The position numbers and the translations under genes were made by a program. Below the pieces are notes generated by a model. That model saw nothing but the letters and a program-made list of their open reading frames with translations, had not been told where the DNA came from and ran no database searches. 64,000 nucleotides of DNA from UBA6912 sp963792895 (GTDB taxonomy: Bacteria; Actinomycetota; Acidimicrobiia; Spongiisociales; UBA5794): contig CAWBYA010000008.1 in the NCBI GenBank assembly GCA_963792895.1, positions 310,001 to 374,000 of the forward strand, read 5' to 3'. Position 1 is the stretch's first letter; every line of letters starts with the position of its first letter. Below are positions 10,196 through 20,388 of the stretch, piece after piece.

Positions 10196-11461
10196 TCACG
10201 GCTGCCGGTCATCTTCCAGTGCCGCTTCTTCGCCCACCGATGCAGCACCAGCCAAAGACGGCACCATCAGCCGAAACACGATCGGCGACAGGATCGCAGT
10301 GACGCCGACGAGGAGAATCGCCCCGGCCGCCAAACCCTCGTCGATCAACCCGAGCTCGTCCTTGCCGAACTCCGCCAGGGCGATGATGACGCTGAGCTGA
10401 CCGGCAAGCAGAACACCCGCGGCGAGCGACTCACGAACGCTCAGGCCGCGCACCATCAAGAGCAAAGACGGTACGAGCTTTATCACGATCGCAACGGCAA
10501 TCAGCAGGAGAGCCTTGGTGAGCACTGCCGCGTCGGAGAGCGCATCGAGGGGGAACCGAATCCCGACGGCGATGAAGAAGATCGGGATGAAGAATCCGTA
10601 CGAAAAGCCGCTCAAACGGGTCTCGAGCTCACCCGTGTTCCGGAAGACGAACTTGAAGGTCGCCCCGGCCAGGAACGCACCGAGTATCGGTTCAACGCTG
10701 AGCGCCTCGGAGATCCCTACGAATACCAGCAGCAGGGCGAGACTCACGCGGATGCCCAGCTCGTCCGGATCGTTGCCGGTGAACAGCCGCTCGAAGCGCT
10801 CCGGGTACCACCAGGCCATGCGGCGCATCGCCGCCAGGATCACCGCCAGCACGGCAAAGAGGGCCGGGACCTTCAGCAGGTTCAACCCGAAGCCTGACTG
10901 CACCCATACACCGAACACGACGATCGCCGCCGCAGACAGGAACTCGGCGAGGACGCCGGTGACGATGGTGACCTGGCCGAGTTGGGTCGACGTCCTGCCG
11001 GTCGCACGCAGCGCAGGGATGACGATCCCGAGTGACGACGCGGACACGAGCAGGGTCAGGAAGATCCGCTGTTGCACCGAGTCGGTGCCGAGCATGCCGA
11101 AACCGATCCATGCCGAGAGAAGGAAGAGCCCGAACACGGAAAGCCCGGCGAGTATCGGGCCCGCTCCCTGCCGCTCGAGTCGGTCGAAGTCGACCTCGAA
11201 GCCTGCCAGGAACATGAGGAGGAGCAAGCCCAGTTCGGCCAGCAGCTCTATGAACTCGAAGTCGTGCGAGCCTCGCACGACGATGTCGAAGATGCTTGGA
11301 CCAATCGCCAACCCGAAGAGGATCTCGAGTACGACTGCAGGCACGCCAACCCTGCGAGCAATCAGTGGCAGCCCGAAGGCGCCGATTCCGATCAGGATCA
11401 GAACGCTCCAGTTGGGAAGGACCGGCGCCCCACCTTCGGCGGCTGCGACGAGAAAGCTCAC
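10196..11461 (-). CDS. CPA2-family cation:proton antiporter
   Basis: The 421-residue integral membrane protein has about 12 hydrophobic segments and the monovalent cation:proton antiporter-2 (KefB/NapA-like) pattern, including LLLLMFLAGFEVDFDRL and ILGAFLAGATFKF. It starts at GTG 11461, which overlaps the stop of the upstream TrkA/USP gene as GTGA, so the two are translationally coupled and probably form one transport unit. The chain has no cytoplasmic nucleotide-binding tail; that part is supplied by the neighbour. The likely role is K+ or Na+ efflux in exchange for protons; the cation is not determinable. Confidence 0.88.
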   Translation of the reverse strand: MSFLVAAAEGGAPVLPNWSVLILIGIGAFGLPLIARRVGVPAVVLEILFGLAIGPSIFDIVVRGSHDFEFIELLAELGLLLLMFLAGFEVDFDRLERQGAGPILAGLSVFGLFLLSAWIGFGMLGTDSVQQRIFLTLLVSASSLGIVIPALRATGRTSTQLGQVTIVTGVLAEFLSAAAIVVFGVWVQSGFGLNLLKVPALFAVLAVILAAMRRMAWWYPERFERLFTGNDPDELGIRVSLALLLVFVGISEALSVEPILGAFLAGATFKFVFRNTGELETRLSGFSYGFFIPIFFIAVGIRFPLDALSDAAVLTKALLLIAVAIVIKLVPSLLLMVRGLSVRESLAAGVLLAGQLSVIIALAEFGKDELGLIDEGLAAGAILLVGVTAILSPIVFRLMVPSLAGAASVGEEAALEDDRQP

Positions 11462-12903
11462 TTCGCACCAGGGACGAGGAGCACTGAGCTGGGTACCCGG
11501 CGCACGAGATGACCGGTGATCCCGGGCCGCCAAGGGAAGACGGGCAGTTCAGGCAACGTCAGTACGAGGAGGCTCGTCCCCGCCGACAGCTCTTCCATGA
11601 CCCTCACCGGGTTGCCGCGGCGGACTCGTCTGCGTACGTTCACGTCCTGAACCGCCGCCTCTTCACGAAGCCAGGCGGCGGCAACACGAGCATCCTCGAC
11701 GTCCTCCGGCCCACTGACGAACGTGGGCGGCACGACCGAGATCCCAACCAGCGTGGCGCCCGATGTCCGCGCCACGTCGATCGCCGCCCGCCCTGCCGCC
11801 TCGCCCGAGACGGTGCGACGAGCAGGCACGAGGATGCTCGAGTACGGATGACGCCCGCGACACAGCAGCAACGGCACGCCGCACCGCCCATACATGTTGA
11901 GGGTGCGAGTGGTTCTGACCCTGCCGAGAATGTCGCCCCCGCGCGGTGCCGCAACGGCGACGACGCCGACGCTCTCGGTGTCGGCGAGACGGACCAACAT
12001 CTGGGCCGGCGGGCCATCGACGGCACGCAGGTCGACGGCAACACCGTCTGACTTCGTTTCGAGCTTCTCGAGGAGCTGCCCAATCTCCTGCGCCCTGCCG
12101 GGGTCGCGCTCAGTTGCGGCGTCCCGGTGCACGACCATCAGCTTCTCGGCCTGCGAGTTTCGCACGAGGCTCATGGCCTCGGAGACGGCGACATCGAGGT
12201 CTTCGGCCGAGTCGAGCGCCACCGCGACCTTGCGGCCGAAGTCCAATGGGAATCTCGACTCGCCCGACGTGAAGGTGTCGACAATGCCGGCGTAGTCGGC
12301 TGCCGCGCCCACGACGGTCACCCGATCGCCTGCCTCGAACTTCGTGGAGCCGTGCGGGACGATGAGCTCGTCACCCCGCAGCACTGCGGCGACAACCCAC
12401 GTGTTGGAGTGGAGCTGACGCAGTCGCTTGCCCCGCACAGGCGAATCGGGGGCGACGACGAACTCGACCGCCTCGGCCTTGCCCTGCGCAAACGCCGTCG
12501 AGGTCACCCGCCTGGGCTCGAGCATCACTTCGACATGTCGGGCGGAGAGTTGATCGGGGGCGTAGACGTTCACCTGCAGCGCCCTGTAGTCCGGGAGCCG
12601 CTCTGGGTCCTCTGCGAGGGCGATCACGCGCAGCAAACCGGCATCTTGTGCGATCCTGACAGCCTCCAAGTTCACGTCGTCGTCATTGGACGCCGCGACG
12701 AGCGCATCGGCCGTGTCGAGGCCGGCCCTTCGCAGAACGAGCGAACTCGATCCGTCTCCGACGAACCCCTCGAAGTCGCGGATCCCTCGGGCGTTCTCGA
12801 GCCGGGCGGGATCAGGGTCGACGACGGTGACGTCCCACAGTTCACCCAGGCGTCGCAGCAGCTCGCGTGTGGTGCCCCCGCTGCCGACCACGATGACTCT
12901 CAC
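11458..12903 (-). CDS. TrkA-N/TrkA-C potassium-channel regulator fused to two USP-like domains
   Basis: The 481-residue cytoplasmic protein begins with a Rossmann RCK fold (VRVIVVGSGGTTRELLRRL, an acidic VVDPD at the end of beta-2, GDGSS), residues 1-120. A TrkA_C domain follows at about 130-215 (VVAPDSPVRGKRL to GDRVTVVGAA). The C-terminal half reads like two universal-stress-protein folds, the second ending SSVLLVPGAK. Such modules gate antiporters in response to NAD(H) or cyclic nucleotides. The downstream CPA2 antiporter starts within its stop codon, so this is very probably its dedicated regulatory subunit. GTG 12903 follows GAGGAGG at 6 nt. Confidence 0.85.
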   Translation of the reverse strand: MRVIVVGSGGTTRELLRRLGELWDVTVVDPDPARLENARGIRDFEGFVGDGSSSLVLRRAGLDTADALVAASNDDDVNLEAVRIAQDAGLLRVIALAEDPERLPDYRALQVNVYAPDQLSARHVEVMLEPRRVTSTAFAQGKAEAVEFVVAPDSPVRGKRLRQLHSNTWVVAAVLRGDELIVPHGSTKFEAGDRVTVVGAAADYAGIVDTFTSGESRFPLDFGRKVAVALDSAEDLDVAVSEAMSLVRNSQAEKLMVVHRDAATERDPGRAQEIGQLLEKLETKSDGVAVDLRAVDGPPAQMLVRLADTESVGVVAVAAPRGGDILGRVRTTRTLNMYGRCGVPLLLCRGRHPYSSILVPARRTVSGEAAGRAAIDVARTSGATLVGISVVPPTFVSGPEDVEDARVAAAWLREEAAVQDVNVRRRVRRGNPVRVMEELSAGTSLLVLTLPELPVFPWRPGITGHLVRRVPSSVLLVPGAK

Positions 12904-12982
12904 GAGCGCCTCCTCGTTGCGGGAGGGCCATGATTGGCCCGCCGCCAGCCCATTATGGCGGAAGGACGGTTGACGCCAGGGG

Positions 12983-14110
12983 TCACGCGACGACCGACCC
13001 GGCACGCAGCGCGGCGATCTCGCCGGGTACGAAGCCCACCTCGCCGAGGAGCGCGTCGGTATCGTGCCCGGGCGGCACCGCAGGTGAGGGATTGGGTGCC
13101 GGGGTGCGGTCGAAGCGAGGGGCCGGGCCCGGGAGCAGGTCGTCGCCGACGGGAACGAAGGTGCGACGCCACGCAAGCTGAGGGTGGAGCGACGCCTCTG
13201 CCATCGTTGCCACGGGCTCAACGCACGCGTCGCTGCCGGCAAAGACCTCAGCCCACTCCTGGCGACTACGGGAGGCAAAGATCCGCGCCAGCCGGGTGCG
13301 CAGCGCCGGCCACTGGGCACGGTCGTTCCGGTCTTCGATGCTGTCGGGGTCGAGGCCGAGTCGTTGGAGGAGTTCAGCGTAGAACTGGGGCTCGAGCGCA
13401 CCGACGGCCACGAAGCCGCCGTCTGCGGTGGGATAGGTTGCGTAGAACGGAGCACCACCGTCGAGGAGATTCGATCCACGCTCGCTCCCCCACAAGCCCC
13501 GAGCTCGCATCTCGTAAAACATCGTCATCAGCGACGCTGCGCCGTCGACCATCGCCGCATCCACCACCTGCCCCCTCCCCGAGGTCGCTCGCTCGAAGAG
13601 AGCGGCGAGAACACCGAACGCCAGGTACAGCGCTCCCCCGCCGAAGTCGCCTACGAGATTGAGCGGCGGTGGGGGCGCCGACCCGGCCGGGCCGATCGAG
13701 TGCAGCGCACCCGTCGTGGCGATATAGGTGATGTCGTGCCCTGCCCGAGTTGCGTGGGGACCGTCCTGGCCCCACCCGGTCATCCTGCCGTACACGAGTC
13801 GCGGGTTGCGGGCGAGACACGGCTCCGGCCCGATGCCCAGCCTCTCGGCGACGCCCGGCCGCATGCCCTCGAGGAGCACATCGGCGGTGGCAATCAGCCG
13901 CAGGGCGACATCCGGGCCTTCGGGATGCTTGAGGTCGATCCCGACGCAACGGCGGTTGCGGCCCATGAGGGTACGCAGCGGATCGGGCGGGCCGCCGATG
14001 CGGTCGATGCGAACCACGTCGGCACCGAGGTCGCCGAGCAGCATCGCGCAGAAGGGCACCGGGCCAATGGCCTCGAGCTCCACCACACGCAGTCCTGACA
14101 AGGGTCCCAC
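12983..14110 (-). CDS. alpha-methylacyl-CoA racemase (CoA-transferase family III)
   Basis: The 375-residue protein epimerises 2-methylacyl-CoA thioesters, allowing branched-chain fatty acid or sterol side-chain beta-oxidation. It belongs to the CaiB/BaiF fold but has the racemase catalytic set at the positions known from Mycobacterium MCR, shifted by one: His125 in GHDITYIA, Asn151 and Asp155 in NLVGDFGGG, and Glu240 in GALEPQFYAEL. DGGAPFY and AAMVDGAA further mark the racemase subgroup rather than true CoA transferases. GTG 14110 is supported by a TACGGT box 7 nt upstream. Confidence 0.92.
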   Translation of the reverse strand: MGPLSGLRVVELEAIGPVPFCAMLLGDLGADVVRIDRIGGPPDPLRTLMGRNRRCVGIDLKHPEGPDVALRLIATADVLLEGMRPGVAERLGIGPEPCLARNPRLVYGRMTGWGQDGPHATRAGHDITYIATTGALHSIGPAGSAPPPPLNLVGDFGGGALYLAFGVLAALFERATSGRGQVVDAAMVDGAASLMTMFYEMRARGLWGSERGSNLLDGGAPFYATYPTADGGFVAVGALEPQFYAELLQRLGLDPDSIEDRNDRAQWPALRTRLARIFASRSRQEWAEVFAGSDACVEPVATMAEASLHPQLAWRRTFVPVGDDLLPGPAPRFDRTPAPNPSPAVPPGHDTDALLGEVGFVPGEIAALRAGSVVA

Positions 14111-14123
14111 CGGCGCGACCGTA
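14108..14123 (-). promoter_or_regulatory. leaderless -10 element (TACGGT) of the racemase gene
   Basis: On the minus strand TACGGT (14123-14118) ends 7 nt before GTG 14110. No ribosome binding site is visible. Confidence 0.5.
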
Positions 14124-14190
14124 ACACGTCGCTCGGGTCGAGCGGACGCCCGTCTGTCGCACAGAGCGCCGTGAGTAACGTGTCCCGCTC

Positions 14191-15121
14191 ATGCCTGCAC
14201 CTCTGGTCTCTGCTCGCTCGCTCACCAAGCGCTTCGGCGACTTCACCGCCGTCGATGCCATCGATTTCGACGTCGAGAAAGGCGAGGCCTTCGGATTCCT
14301 GGGACCGAACGGGGCCGGAAAGAGTTCCACGATGAGGATGATCGGGGCGGTCTCACCGATCAGTGAGGGCTCGCTCCGCGTGCTCGACATGAATCCGGCA
14401 ACCGAGGGGCCCGCCATCAGAGCGCGGATAGGTGTGGTCCCCCAGGAGGACAACCTCGACACAGAGCTGCCGGTCGCCGAGAACCTGACCATCTACGGAC
14501 GGTACTTCGACCTTCCCCGGCCCGTCATCGGGAGCGGATCGACCGAGCTGCTCGCCTTCGCCCAGCTCGAAGCACGGCGCGAGGCCAAGGTCGATGTCGC
14601 TCTCCGGCGGCATGAAGCGGCGCCTCACGATCGCCAGGGCGCTCATCAATCGGCCCGATCTGCTGCTGCTGGACGAGCCGACCACCGGACTCGATCCGCA
14701 GGCACGCCACCTGCTGTGGGACCGGCTCTACCGACTCAAGCAGGAGGGGGTCACGCTCATCATCACGACCCACTACATGGACGAGGCCGAGCAGCTGTGC
14801 GATCGGCTCGTCGTCATGGACAAGGGAACGATCGTGGCCGAAGGCTCGCCGCGCAGCCTGATCGATCGCTACAGCTCCCGAGAGGTCGTCGAGTTGCGAT
14901 TCCCGGTGGGCGACAGGAACGCGGTGCTCGACCAGCTCGACGGTATGGGCGACCGCACTGAAGTGTTGCCCGACCGTGTCCTGGTGTACACGGACGACGC
15001 CGACCGCACGACTGCCACGGTCTACAGCAGCGGGTCTGCGAGCCCGAGACGATCGTCGCTCGGCGCAGCAGCCTGGAGGATGTGTTCCTGCGGCTGACCG
15101 GGCCGCACGCTGGTCGACTGA
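14191..15121 (+). CDS. ABC transporter ATP-binding protein, NodI/DrrA type (frame changes)
   Basis: The product should be about 309 residues, cytoplasmic, powering the two permeases that follow. Walker A GPNGAGKSS, the Q-loop region (GVVPQEDNLD), the ABC signature LSGGMKRRL, Walker B LLLLDEPTTGLDP and the H-loop TTHYMDEAE are all present but lie in two frames. A surplus base near 14596 separates the Q-loop part from the signature motif. One base appears missing near 15035, before the ETIVARRSSLEDVFLRLTG segment. A further surplus base near 15100 would restore a stop TGA at 15119-15121 overlapping the next start. The pattern of compensating single-base slips in conserved sequence argues for sequence errors rather than a pseudogene. 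ATG 14191 has TAACGT 9 nt upstream. Confidence 0.8.
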
Positions 15122-15904
15122 TGGCGACCCCGGGCCCGCTGCGGTACATGGAGACGCGAGCGCGGGTCTACCGACACGTATGGCGGGGCTCGGTGATCTC
15201 GACGTTCCTCAACCCGATCATGTTCCTCGCCGCCATGGGACTCGGCCTCGGAACGCTGGTCGACGCAAGGAGCCGGTGCAGGCGTCACTCGGTGCGGCTG
15301 AGCTACCTCGCTTTCCTTGCGCCCGGGCTGATGGCCGCAACCGCGATGCAGGCCGCTGCGGGCGACAGTTCGTGGCCGGTGATGGCCGGAATCAAGTGGC
15401 TCAAGACGTACGACGCCGCGCTTGCCACCCCGGTATCGGTTGCGGATGTCGTGCTCGGCCATATCGGCTTCGTGACGCTGCGAGTCGCGTTTGCGACGGC
15501 CGATCTACGGGCTCATCGCCACCGCCTTCGGCGCGCTGTCGCTGGCGGGAGCTCTGCTCGCCACTATGCCGGCGGCGCTGACCGGGCTGGCCTTCGCCGC
15601 CCCCGTGACCGCCTACACGGTCGGCCTCGAACGCGATACCGGTCTCGTCGGGCTGTTCCGTTTCGGCATCGTCCCGATGTTCCTCTTCTCGGGAACGTTC
15701 TTCCCCATCACGCAGCTTCCGGCCCTCATCCGCCCCGTGGCCTACGTCACACCGCTGTGGAACGGCGTCGAGTTGACGCGAGCGGCCGGTCTCGGGACCT
15801 CACCTGCGTGGCCGCCCGCCGCCCACCTCGCCGTACTCGCCGTCTACGTGATCGTCGGCACATGGCTTGCCGTGCTCCGCATGAGCCGGAGGCTGACGAA
15901 GTGA
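15121..15904 (+). CDS. ABC-2 type permease, first of two (frame change)
   Basis: This is a roughly 260-residue integral membrane subunit of the exporter. It begins ATG 15121, overlapping the ATPase stop (TGATG), and contains YLAFLAPGLMAATAMQ, then LATPVSVADVVLGH, and after a slip near 15500 (one extra base) continues IYGLIATAFGALSLAGALL through MFLFSGTFFPITQLP. A short arginine-rich stretch encoded around 15262-15300 does not fit the family and may hide another pair of slips. NodJ/DrrB-like ABC-2 permeases export lipids, drugs or glycans; the substrate here is unknown. Confidence 0.78.
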
Positions 15905-16707
15905 CGATCGGCGTGTGGCCGCCGCGAGTCGTCCCCCTTCGCTTCAGCAGCCGGCGGGCCGCAACGCTCATCGAGCGCAACATCCTCGTGTACCGGCAGC
16001 TCTGGGGGGTTCTCGTCTCCGGGTTCTTCGAACCCGTCTTCTACCTCTTCTCGGTCACCGTCGGTCTCGGCGCCCTGGTGGGCGACGTCACGCTGGCGGG
16101 TGGCGAAGTCGTGTCCTATTCGGCCTTCGTGGCACCGGCGCTTCTCGGGGCATCCGCCATGAACGGGCCGGTCTTCGAGGCATTCGGCATGTTCTTCAAG
16201 CTGAAGTACGCCAAGGTCTACGACGGGGTACTCGCCACGCCGGTGAGCCCGCAGGACATTGCGGTAGGCGAGATCACGTGGTCGCAGCTACGAGGCACCC
16301 TCTACTCGGCAGCCTTCCTCATCGTGATGCTCGTGATGGGGCTCATCGAATCGCCGTGGGGAATCCTGGCGCTACCGGCGGCGATGCTGACGGGTCTGGC
16401 GTTCGGCGCCGTCGGGATGGCGGCCACCACCTACATGCGCTCGTGGCAGGACTTCGACCTCATCACGCTGGTGACGATGCCGATGTTCTTGTTCTCGGCA
16501 ACGTTCTACCCGCTCACCCTCTACCCCGAGTGGTTGCGAGTCGTCGCCCGCCTCTCACCGCTCTACCACGCGGTCGACCTGATCAGAGGCTTCACGCTCG
16601 GCATCCTCGATTGGAGCATCCTCGGCCATGTCGCCTTCCTCGGCACGATGGTCCTCGTTGGGCTTGCTGTTGCCGGGCGCCGGATCGAGCACCTATTGCT
16701 CACGTGA
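15901..16707 (+). CDS. ABC-2 type permease, second subunit
   Basis: The 268-residue membrane protein is a paralogue of the preceding permease, with the same landmarks in the same order: YSAFVAPALLGASAMN, GVLATPVSPQDIAVGE, and MPMFLFSATFYPLTLYP. The start is GTG 15901 inside the previous gene's stop (GTGA), so the ATPase and both permeases form one coupled operon. The two permeases would make a heterodimeric pore. It converges with sbcC, leaving 9 nt between stops. Confidence 0.85.
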   Translation: MTIGVWPPRVVPLRFSSRRAATLIERNILVYRQLWGVLVSGFFEPVFYLFSVTVGLGALVGDVTLAGGEVVSYSAFVAPALLGASAMNGPVFEAFGMFFKLKYAKVYDGVLATPVSPQDIAVGEITWSQLRGTLYSAAFLIVMLVMGLIESPWGILALPAAMLTGLAFGAVGMAATTYMRSWQDFDLITLVTMPMFLFSATFYPLTLYPEWLRVVARLSPLYHAVDLIRGFTLGILDWSILGHVAFLGTMVLVGLAVAGRRIEHLLLT

Positions 16708-16716
16708 CCGTGCGTT

Positions 16717-19233
16717 TCAGCTGCGGATGACGCGCGTGTCGCCTGTCGACGGGTCCCGGTCGAGCTGGATGAGGTCCTCGATCCGATGGCGCAGCTCGGG
16801 CACGTGGCTCACCACCACGACCAATCGCGCCGAATCGTCTGCGACCAATGCCTCGATGCCTTCCATCGCCAGATCGAGATGCTCGGGATCGAGCGAGCCA
16901 AACCCCTCGTCGAGGAAGAACGCATCGAGCCGCCCGCCTTTGCGTGTGACCATCTCCGCCAGCGACAGGGCGAGCGCAAGGGACGCGAGAAAGGTCTCGC
17001 CCCCCGACAGGCTCGACGCCTTGCGCACGGCATCGGCTGCCGTGAGGTCGACGATCGCAAAGGACCCATCTTCGGTGAAGCGGTAGCGACCCGACGACAG
17101 CCGCTGAAAGTGCTCACTCCCCAGGTCGGCGAGCCGTGCACGCTCCTCGTCGAGCAGGAAGCGGACGAAGCGCGAGTCGGTGAGGTCACCGGCGATGCGG
17201 TCGTAGCGGCCCTTGTCTGCGATGAGGGCGTCCCGCAGCACCATGAGGTCGGCGGCGGCAGCGATCTCGACCTCGGCGGCAGCGACGTCAGCCGAGAGAT
17301 GCGACACGGTCGCCTCCTCCGCGGCGAGAGCCGACACGAAGTCGCCTGTGATCCCGAGCTCGTCGAGCAGCTCCTGGCGCTCTGCTGCACCCTCATCCAC
17401 GGCCGTGCGACCATCAGCGACGGCCGCCTCGAGGCTCGTGACGGTCTCTTCCCATGCCGCACGGAGGGTCTCAGTCGCCCTCCCGAGCGCCGCTGGGTCA
17501 TCTTCGATGGCGCCAACCGGCCTGCCGAGGCGCGTCGCCAGCTCGACGAGACCGACCCGCAGCGCCGACAGCTCCTTTGCCGCTGCCTGCTCGTCGACGA
17601 TCGCTTGGTCGTGCCGGGCCCGCACCTGCTCAGCCTTGCGACGAGCGTCCGCAGCCGCCTCGGTGCGGGCGGCCGCCGCACGGCGCCGAACTTCGAGGAG
17701 CTCGGCCGGATCACCCTCCCCGAGCACATCCACGAGCTGTGCGGCGGTAGCCGCCAGTTCGGCCTCGGCCTCGGTGCGAGCGAGGTGAGCTTGCTCAACC
17801 TCGCCCTCGAGAGAGGCGACCAGTGCCCTCGCCGACTCGGCGGTCTCGTGCGCAGCAGAGGCGTCTGCAGCTGCCGCCGTCCGCTCCTTCTCTGCGACCC
17901 GGCGTGCGTCGCTTGCCCGCTTTGCAGCGGCAGCAGCATTCGTGACGTCGACGGTGCTTCCCTGCGAAGGGAGAGCCATCACCTCCTGCTCACACACCGG
18001 GCAATGACCACCGGCTGCGAGACCGGACCGCAGCACGGCTGCCATGTTGGCGTGTTCGGCGTCGTGGTGAGCCTGGTCGGCTACCGCAAGGGCCGCTTCG
18101 CGCTCCTCGAGAGCGGCCTCAGCTGCGGCAAGCGCGTCCTCCTTGCGGGTCACCGCGGCCTCCGCGGCGACGACCCTGGCCACGGCTTCGCCGTGCCGAC
18201 GCACGGCTGCCTCCTCTCGTCGGGCCGCGTCGACGGCATTCCTCCGCTGCGGCTCCGAGGCGGCGATGAGGTGGCCGGCAGACTCGAGGGCGTCCAACTC
18301 GCCTGCATCTCTCATCGCAGCGACCTCGGCCTCAGCTTCGGCAACGGTGGCCATCGCCTGCTCGAGCGACGCCGCCAAATCGACGCGACGACGTGCGACC
18401 GAGGCGGCTTCGTTGAGCAGCCGGACGGTGGCTCGAGGATCGGGCAGCCGCGACACGTGGCGGGCGAGCTCCTCGAGACGCGCCTTCGCATCGGCGACGA
18501 CCGCTGCTGCACGTGCGATGCGAGTATCGAGATCTGTGAGGGTCGGCTCGGCCTTGCGCAGCCGCTCCAGACGATCGCCTGCGGCCGCCAGAGCACTGCG
18601 GGAAGCCACGAGGCGTTCCGTCACCTTGCTCAGTTGTTCCGTGCGCGCCAACACGACTGCGAGCTCAGCTGCTATGGCCGCCGACCTCCCCTTGGCGATC
18701 TCGCGCATGGCGTCGATGCGGTCGTGGCCGAACACGCCCTTGAGCACGGCGTCACGCTCGGCGGGTCGAGCACGGAGGAACTCGGCAAAGCGCCCCTGGG
18801 CGAGCAGCACCGATCGCCCGAACGCATCGAAGTCGAGCCCGAGAAGCGACGCGATCCGATCGTTCACCTCTGCCTCCATGGTGAACTTCTCGACGGGCTC
18901 GAGGTCGGGATCGTCGCTTTCGTACCGGTAGAGCGCGTGCTGGCTCTGCCCGCGCTGGCGGAGCGACCGCACGACCTCCCACACCTCTCCTTCCACCTCG
19001 AATCGCAGTTGCACGCCGCCGTCGCTTGCGCGTTGGTGGATCAGCGCCTTGGTCCCGGACCCCCCGGCTGGTGTCTTGCCGTACAGCCCGAATGCAACCG
19101 CATCGAGCAGGGACGACTTGCCGCTCCCTATCGGGCCCACCACTCCAACGAGGCTGCGGCCCCGGAAGTCGAACACCGGCGACTCTCCGAAATACGACCG
19201 GAAGTTCCGGAGCCGCAGCTCAAGGGGCCGCAT
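16717..19233 (-). CDS. sbcC: SbcC/Rad50-type SMC ATPase
   Basis: The 838-residue protein has Walker A GPIGSGKSS at about residues 33-41, long coiled coils rich in Ala, Glu and Arg, a zinc-hook CPVC near residue 411, and a C-terminal head with the signature LSGGETFLASLAL and Walker B FFLDEGFGSLDPEHL. It pairs with SbcD to process double-strand ends, hairpins and protein-blocked ends. Its ATG (19233) lies inside the 3' end of sbcD (14-bp overlap). It is the last gene of the nurA-herA-sbcD-sbcC operon. At under 900 residues it is shorter than E. coli SbcC (over 1000) but in the actinobacterial range. The large open frame on the opposite strand is a shadow. Confidence 0.95.
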   Translation of the reverse strand: MRPLELRLRNFRSYFGESPVFDFRGRSLVGVVGPIGSGKSSLLDAVAFGLYGKTPAGGSGTKALIHQRASDGGVQLRFEVEGEVWEVVRSLRQRGQSQHALYRYESDDPDLEPVEKFTMEAEVNDRIASLLGLDFDAFGRSVLLAQGRFAEFLRARPAERDAVLKGVFGHDRIDAMREIAKGRSAAIAAELAVVLARTEQLSKVTERLVASRSALAAAGDRLERLRKAEPTLTDLDTRIARAAAVVADAKARLEELARHVSRLPDPRATVRLLNEAASVARRRVDLAASLEQAMATVAEAEAEVAAMRDAGELDALESAGHLIAASEPQRRNAVDAARREEAAVRRHGEAVARVVAAEAAVTRKEDALAAAEAALEEREAALAVADQAHHDAEHANMAAVLRSGLAAGGHCPVCEQEVMALPSQGSTVDVTNAAAAAKRASDARRVAEKERTAAAADASAAHETAESARALVASLEGEVEQAHLARTEAEAELAATAAQLVDVLGEGDPAELLEVRRRAAAARTEAAADARRKAEQVRARHDQAIVDEQAAAKELSALRVGLVELATRLGRPVGAIEDDPAALGRATETLRAAWEETVTSLEAAVADGRTAVDEGAAERQELLDELGITGDFVSALAAEEATVSHLSADVAAAEVEIAAAADLMVLRDALIADKGRYDRIAGDLTDSRFVRFLLDEERARLADLGSEHFQRLSSGRYRFTEDGSFAIVDLTAADAVRKASSLSGGETFLASLALALSLAEMVTRKGGRLDAFFLDEGFGSLDPEHLDLAMEGIEALVADDSARLVVVVSHVPELRHRIEDLIQLDRDPSTGDTRVIRS

Positions 19234-20388
19234 AGCCGGCCTCCTCCATCACAGAGCGGAACGCCGCCATGAGCTCGGCATCCGGACGCACACCCACCTC
19301 ACCCAGGTGGTAGGCCGCATACAGCTCCTCGAGCGTGCGCGCCTCTCGATCGTGAGCGTCGGTCTCGGGACGGGGATACTCGGCCCGCACCTTGACGACG
19401 AAGTCGAACTCCTCGCGCACCCGCTCGGCCAGCTGCGTATCGGGTCCCGCAGTCTCGACAGTGAGATCGAGGTAGGCCTCGCGCAGATCGTCACGAGCCA
19501 CGAGATCGTGCCACGTTCCGGTCGCGCGGACGAGACGGCGGCCGGCAGACAGCGGAACGGAGCGCACCTTGGCCGGCCTCCCCGGCTCGACATCCACGAT
19601 GACCACGCGCTTGTGCTCGCCGGCCTCGCCGAAGTCGAGCTCGAGGAGCGAGCCGGCGTATTCGGCGGGAACGCGCGCCCCGGCACCCGCTGCGGCGCGT
19701 GGATGTGGCCGAGGGCGACGTATTGAGGGCCGGGCGGAATCGCCTCCGGCGTGGCCGCGTATGCGGCGCCCATGTGGAGCTCACGCTCGCCGCGCGGGGC
19801 GCCGTGGCCGTGGACCTTGGCACCACCCACCAAGAAGTGGGCAACGAGGAATGTGACCGCATCGTCACCGGCGATTGCGTCGGCGTGGCGGCTGTAGGCC
19901 TCTGCGATGAGTCGCAGCCGATCGGCGTACTTCTTGTAGTGCTCGTCGACGGGGCCCCACGCATGAAAGGCTCGTCCCTCGCGCAGGAACGGGAAGCAGC
20001 TCACGACGGCCCGACCCGCCGAAGTCGGGAGGTCGAGAACCCCGCCTTCCTCGGGACGGTTGATCTCTCCGACAAGGTGGATCTGGTGACGCCGCAGGAA
20101 CGGAGCAAGCGCTTCGAAGAAGCCGGGCGAGTCGTGGTTGCCTGCAATGGCGACGACGGGGCGATCCCCGTCAGCAGTGAGCCGCACCAACCCGTCCAAT
20201 CCGATGTCGAGCGCTTCGACAGGCGGCAGCGGCCGATCGAAGAGGTCGCCCGAGTGGAGCACGAGGTCGACATTCTCAGCATCGGCGATCTCGACGACCT
20301 CGTCGATGACGGCGCGGTGCTCGTCCGACCGGTCGTAGCGCCCGATCCGCTTGCCGACGTGCCAATCCGAGGTGTGGAGGACCCTCAC
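19220..20388 (-). CDS. sbcD: SbcD/Mre11-type nuclease (one frame change)
   Basis: This is a calcineurin-like metallophosphoesterase of about 389 residues. The metal-ligand motifs run in order: HTSDWHVGKR, HSGDLFDRP, AIAGNHDSP, AHFLVGG and ALGHIHAPQ. After GHIH the frame changes near 19684, where a G-run has one base too few (CCGGGG for CCGGGGG). The expected continuation VPAEYAGSLLELDFGEAG is then found in another frame through to the stop at 19220. GTG 20388 overlaps the herA stop (GTGA), coupling translation. With SbcC it forms the Mre11-Rad50 type complex. The slip is probably a sequencing error because both halves are fully conserved. Confidence 0.9.

Noticed and set aside
14191..16707. 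ABC exporter genes as true pseudogenes
   Set aside because: Every slip is a single base, the motifs on both sides are intact, and the downstream permease is undamaged; similar slips occur in unrelated genes across the window.
16786..19272. An 828-codon open frame on the plus strand antisense to sbcC
   Set aside because: In high-GC DNA the frame opposite a long Ala/Glu/Arg-rich coiled-coil gene stays open by codon bias. Its translation has no domain, and sbcC on the other strand has every expected motif.
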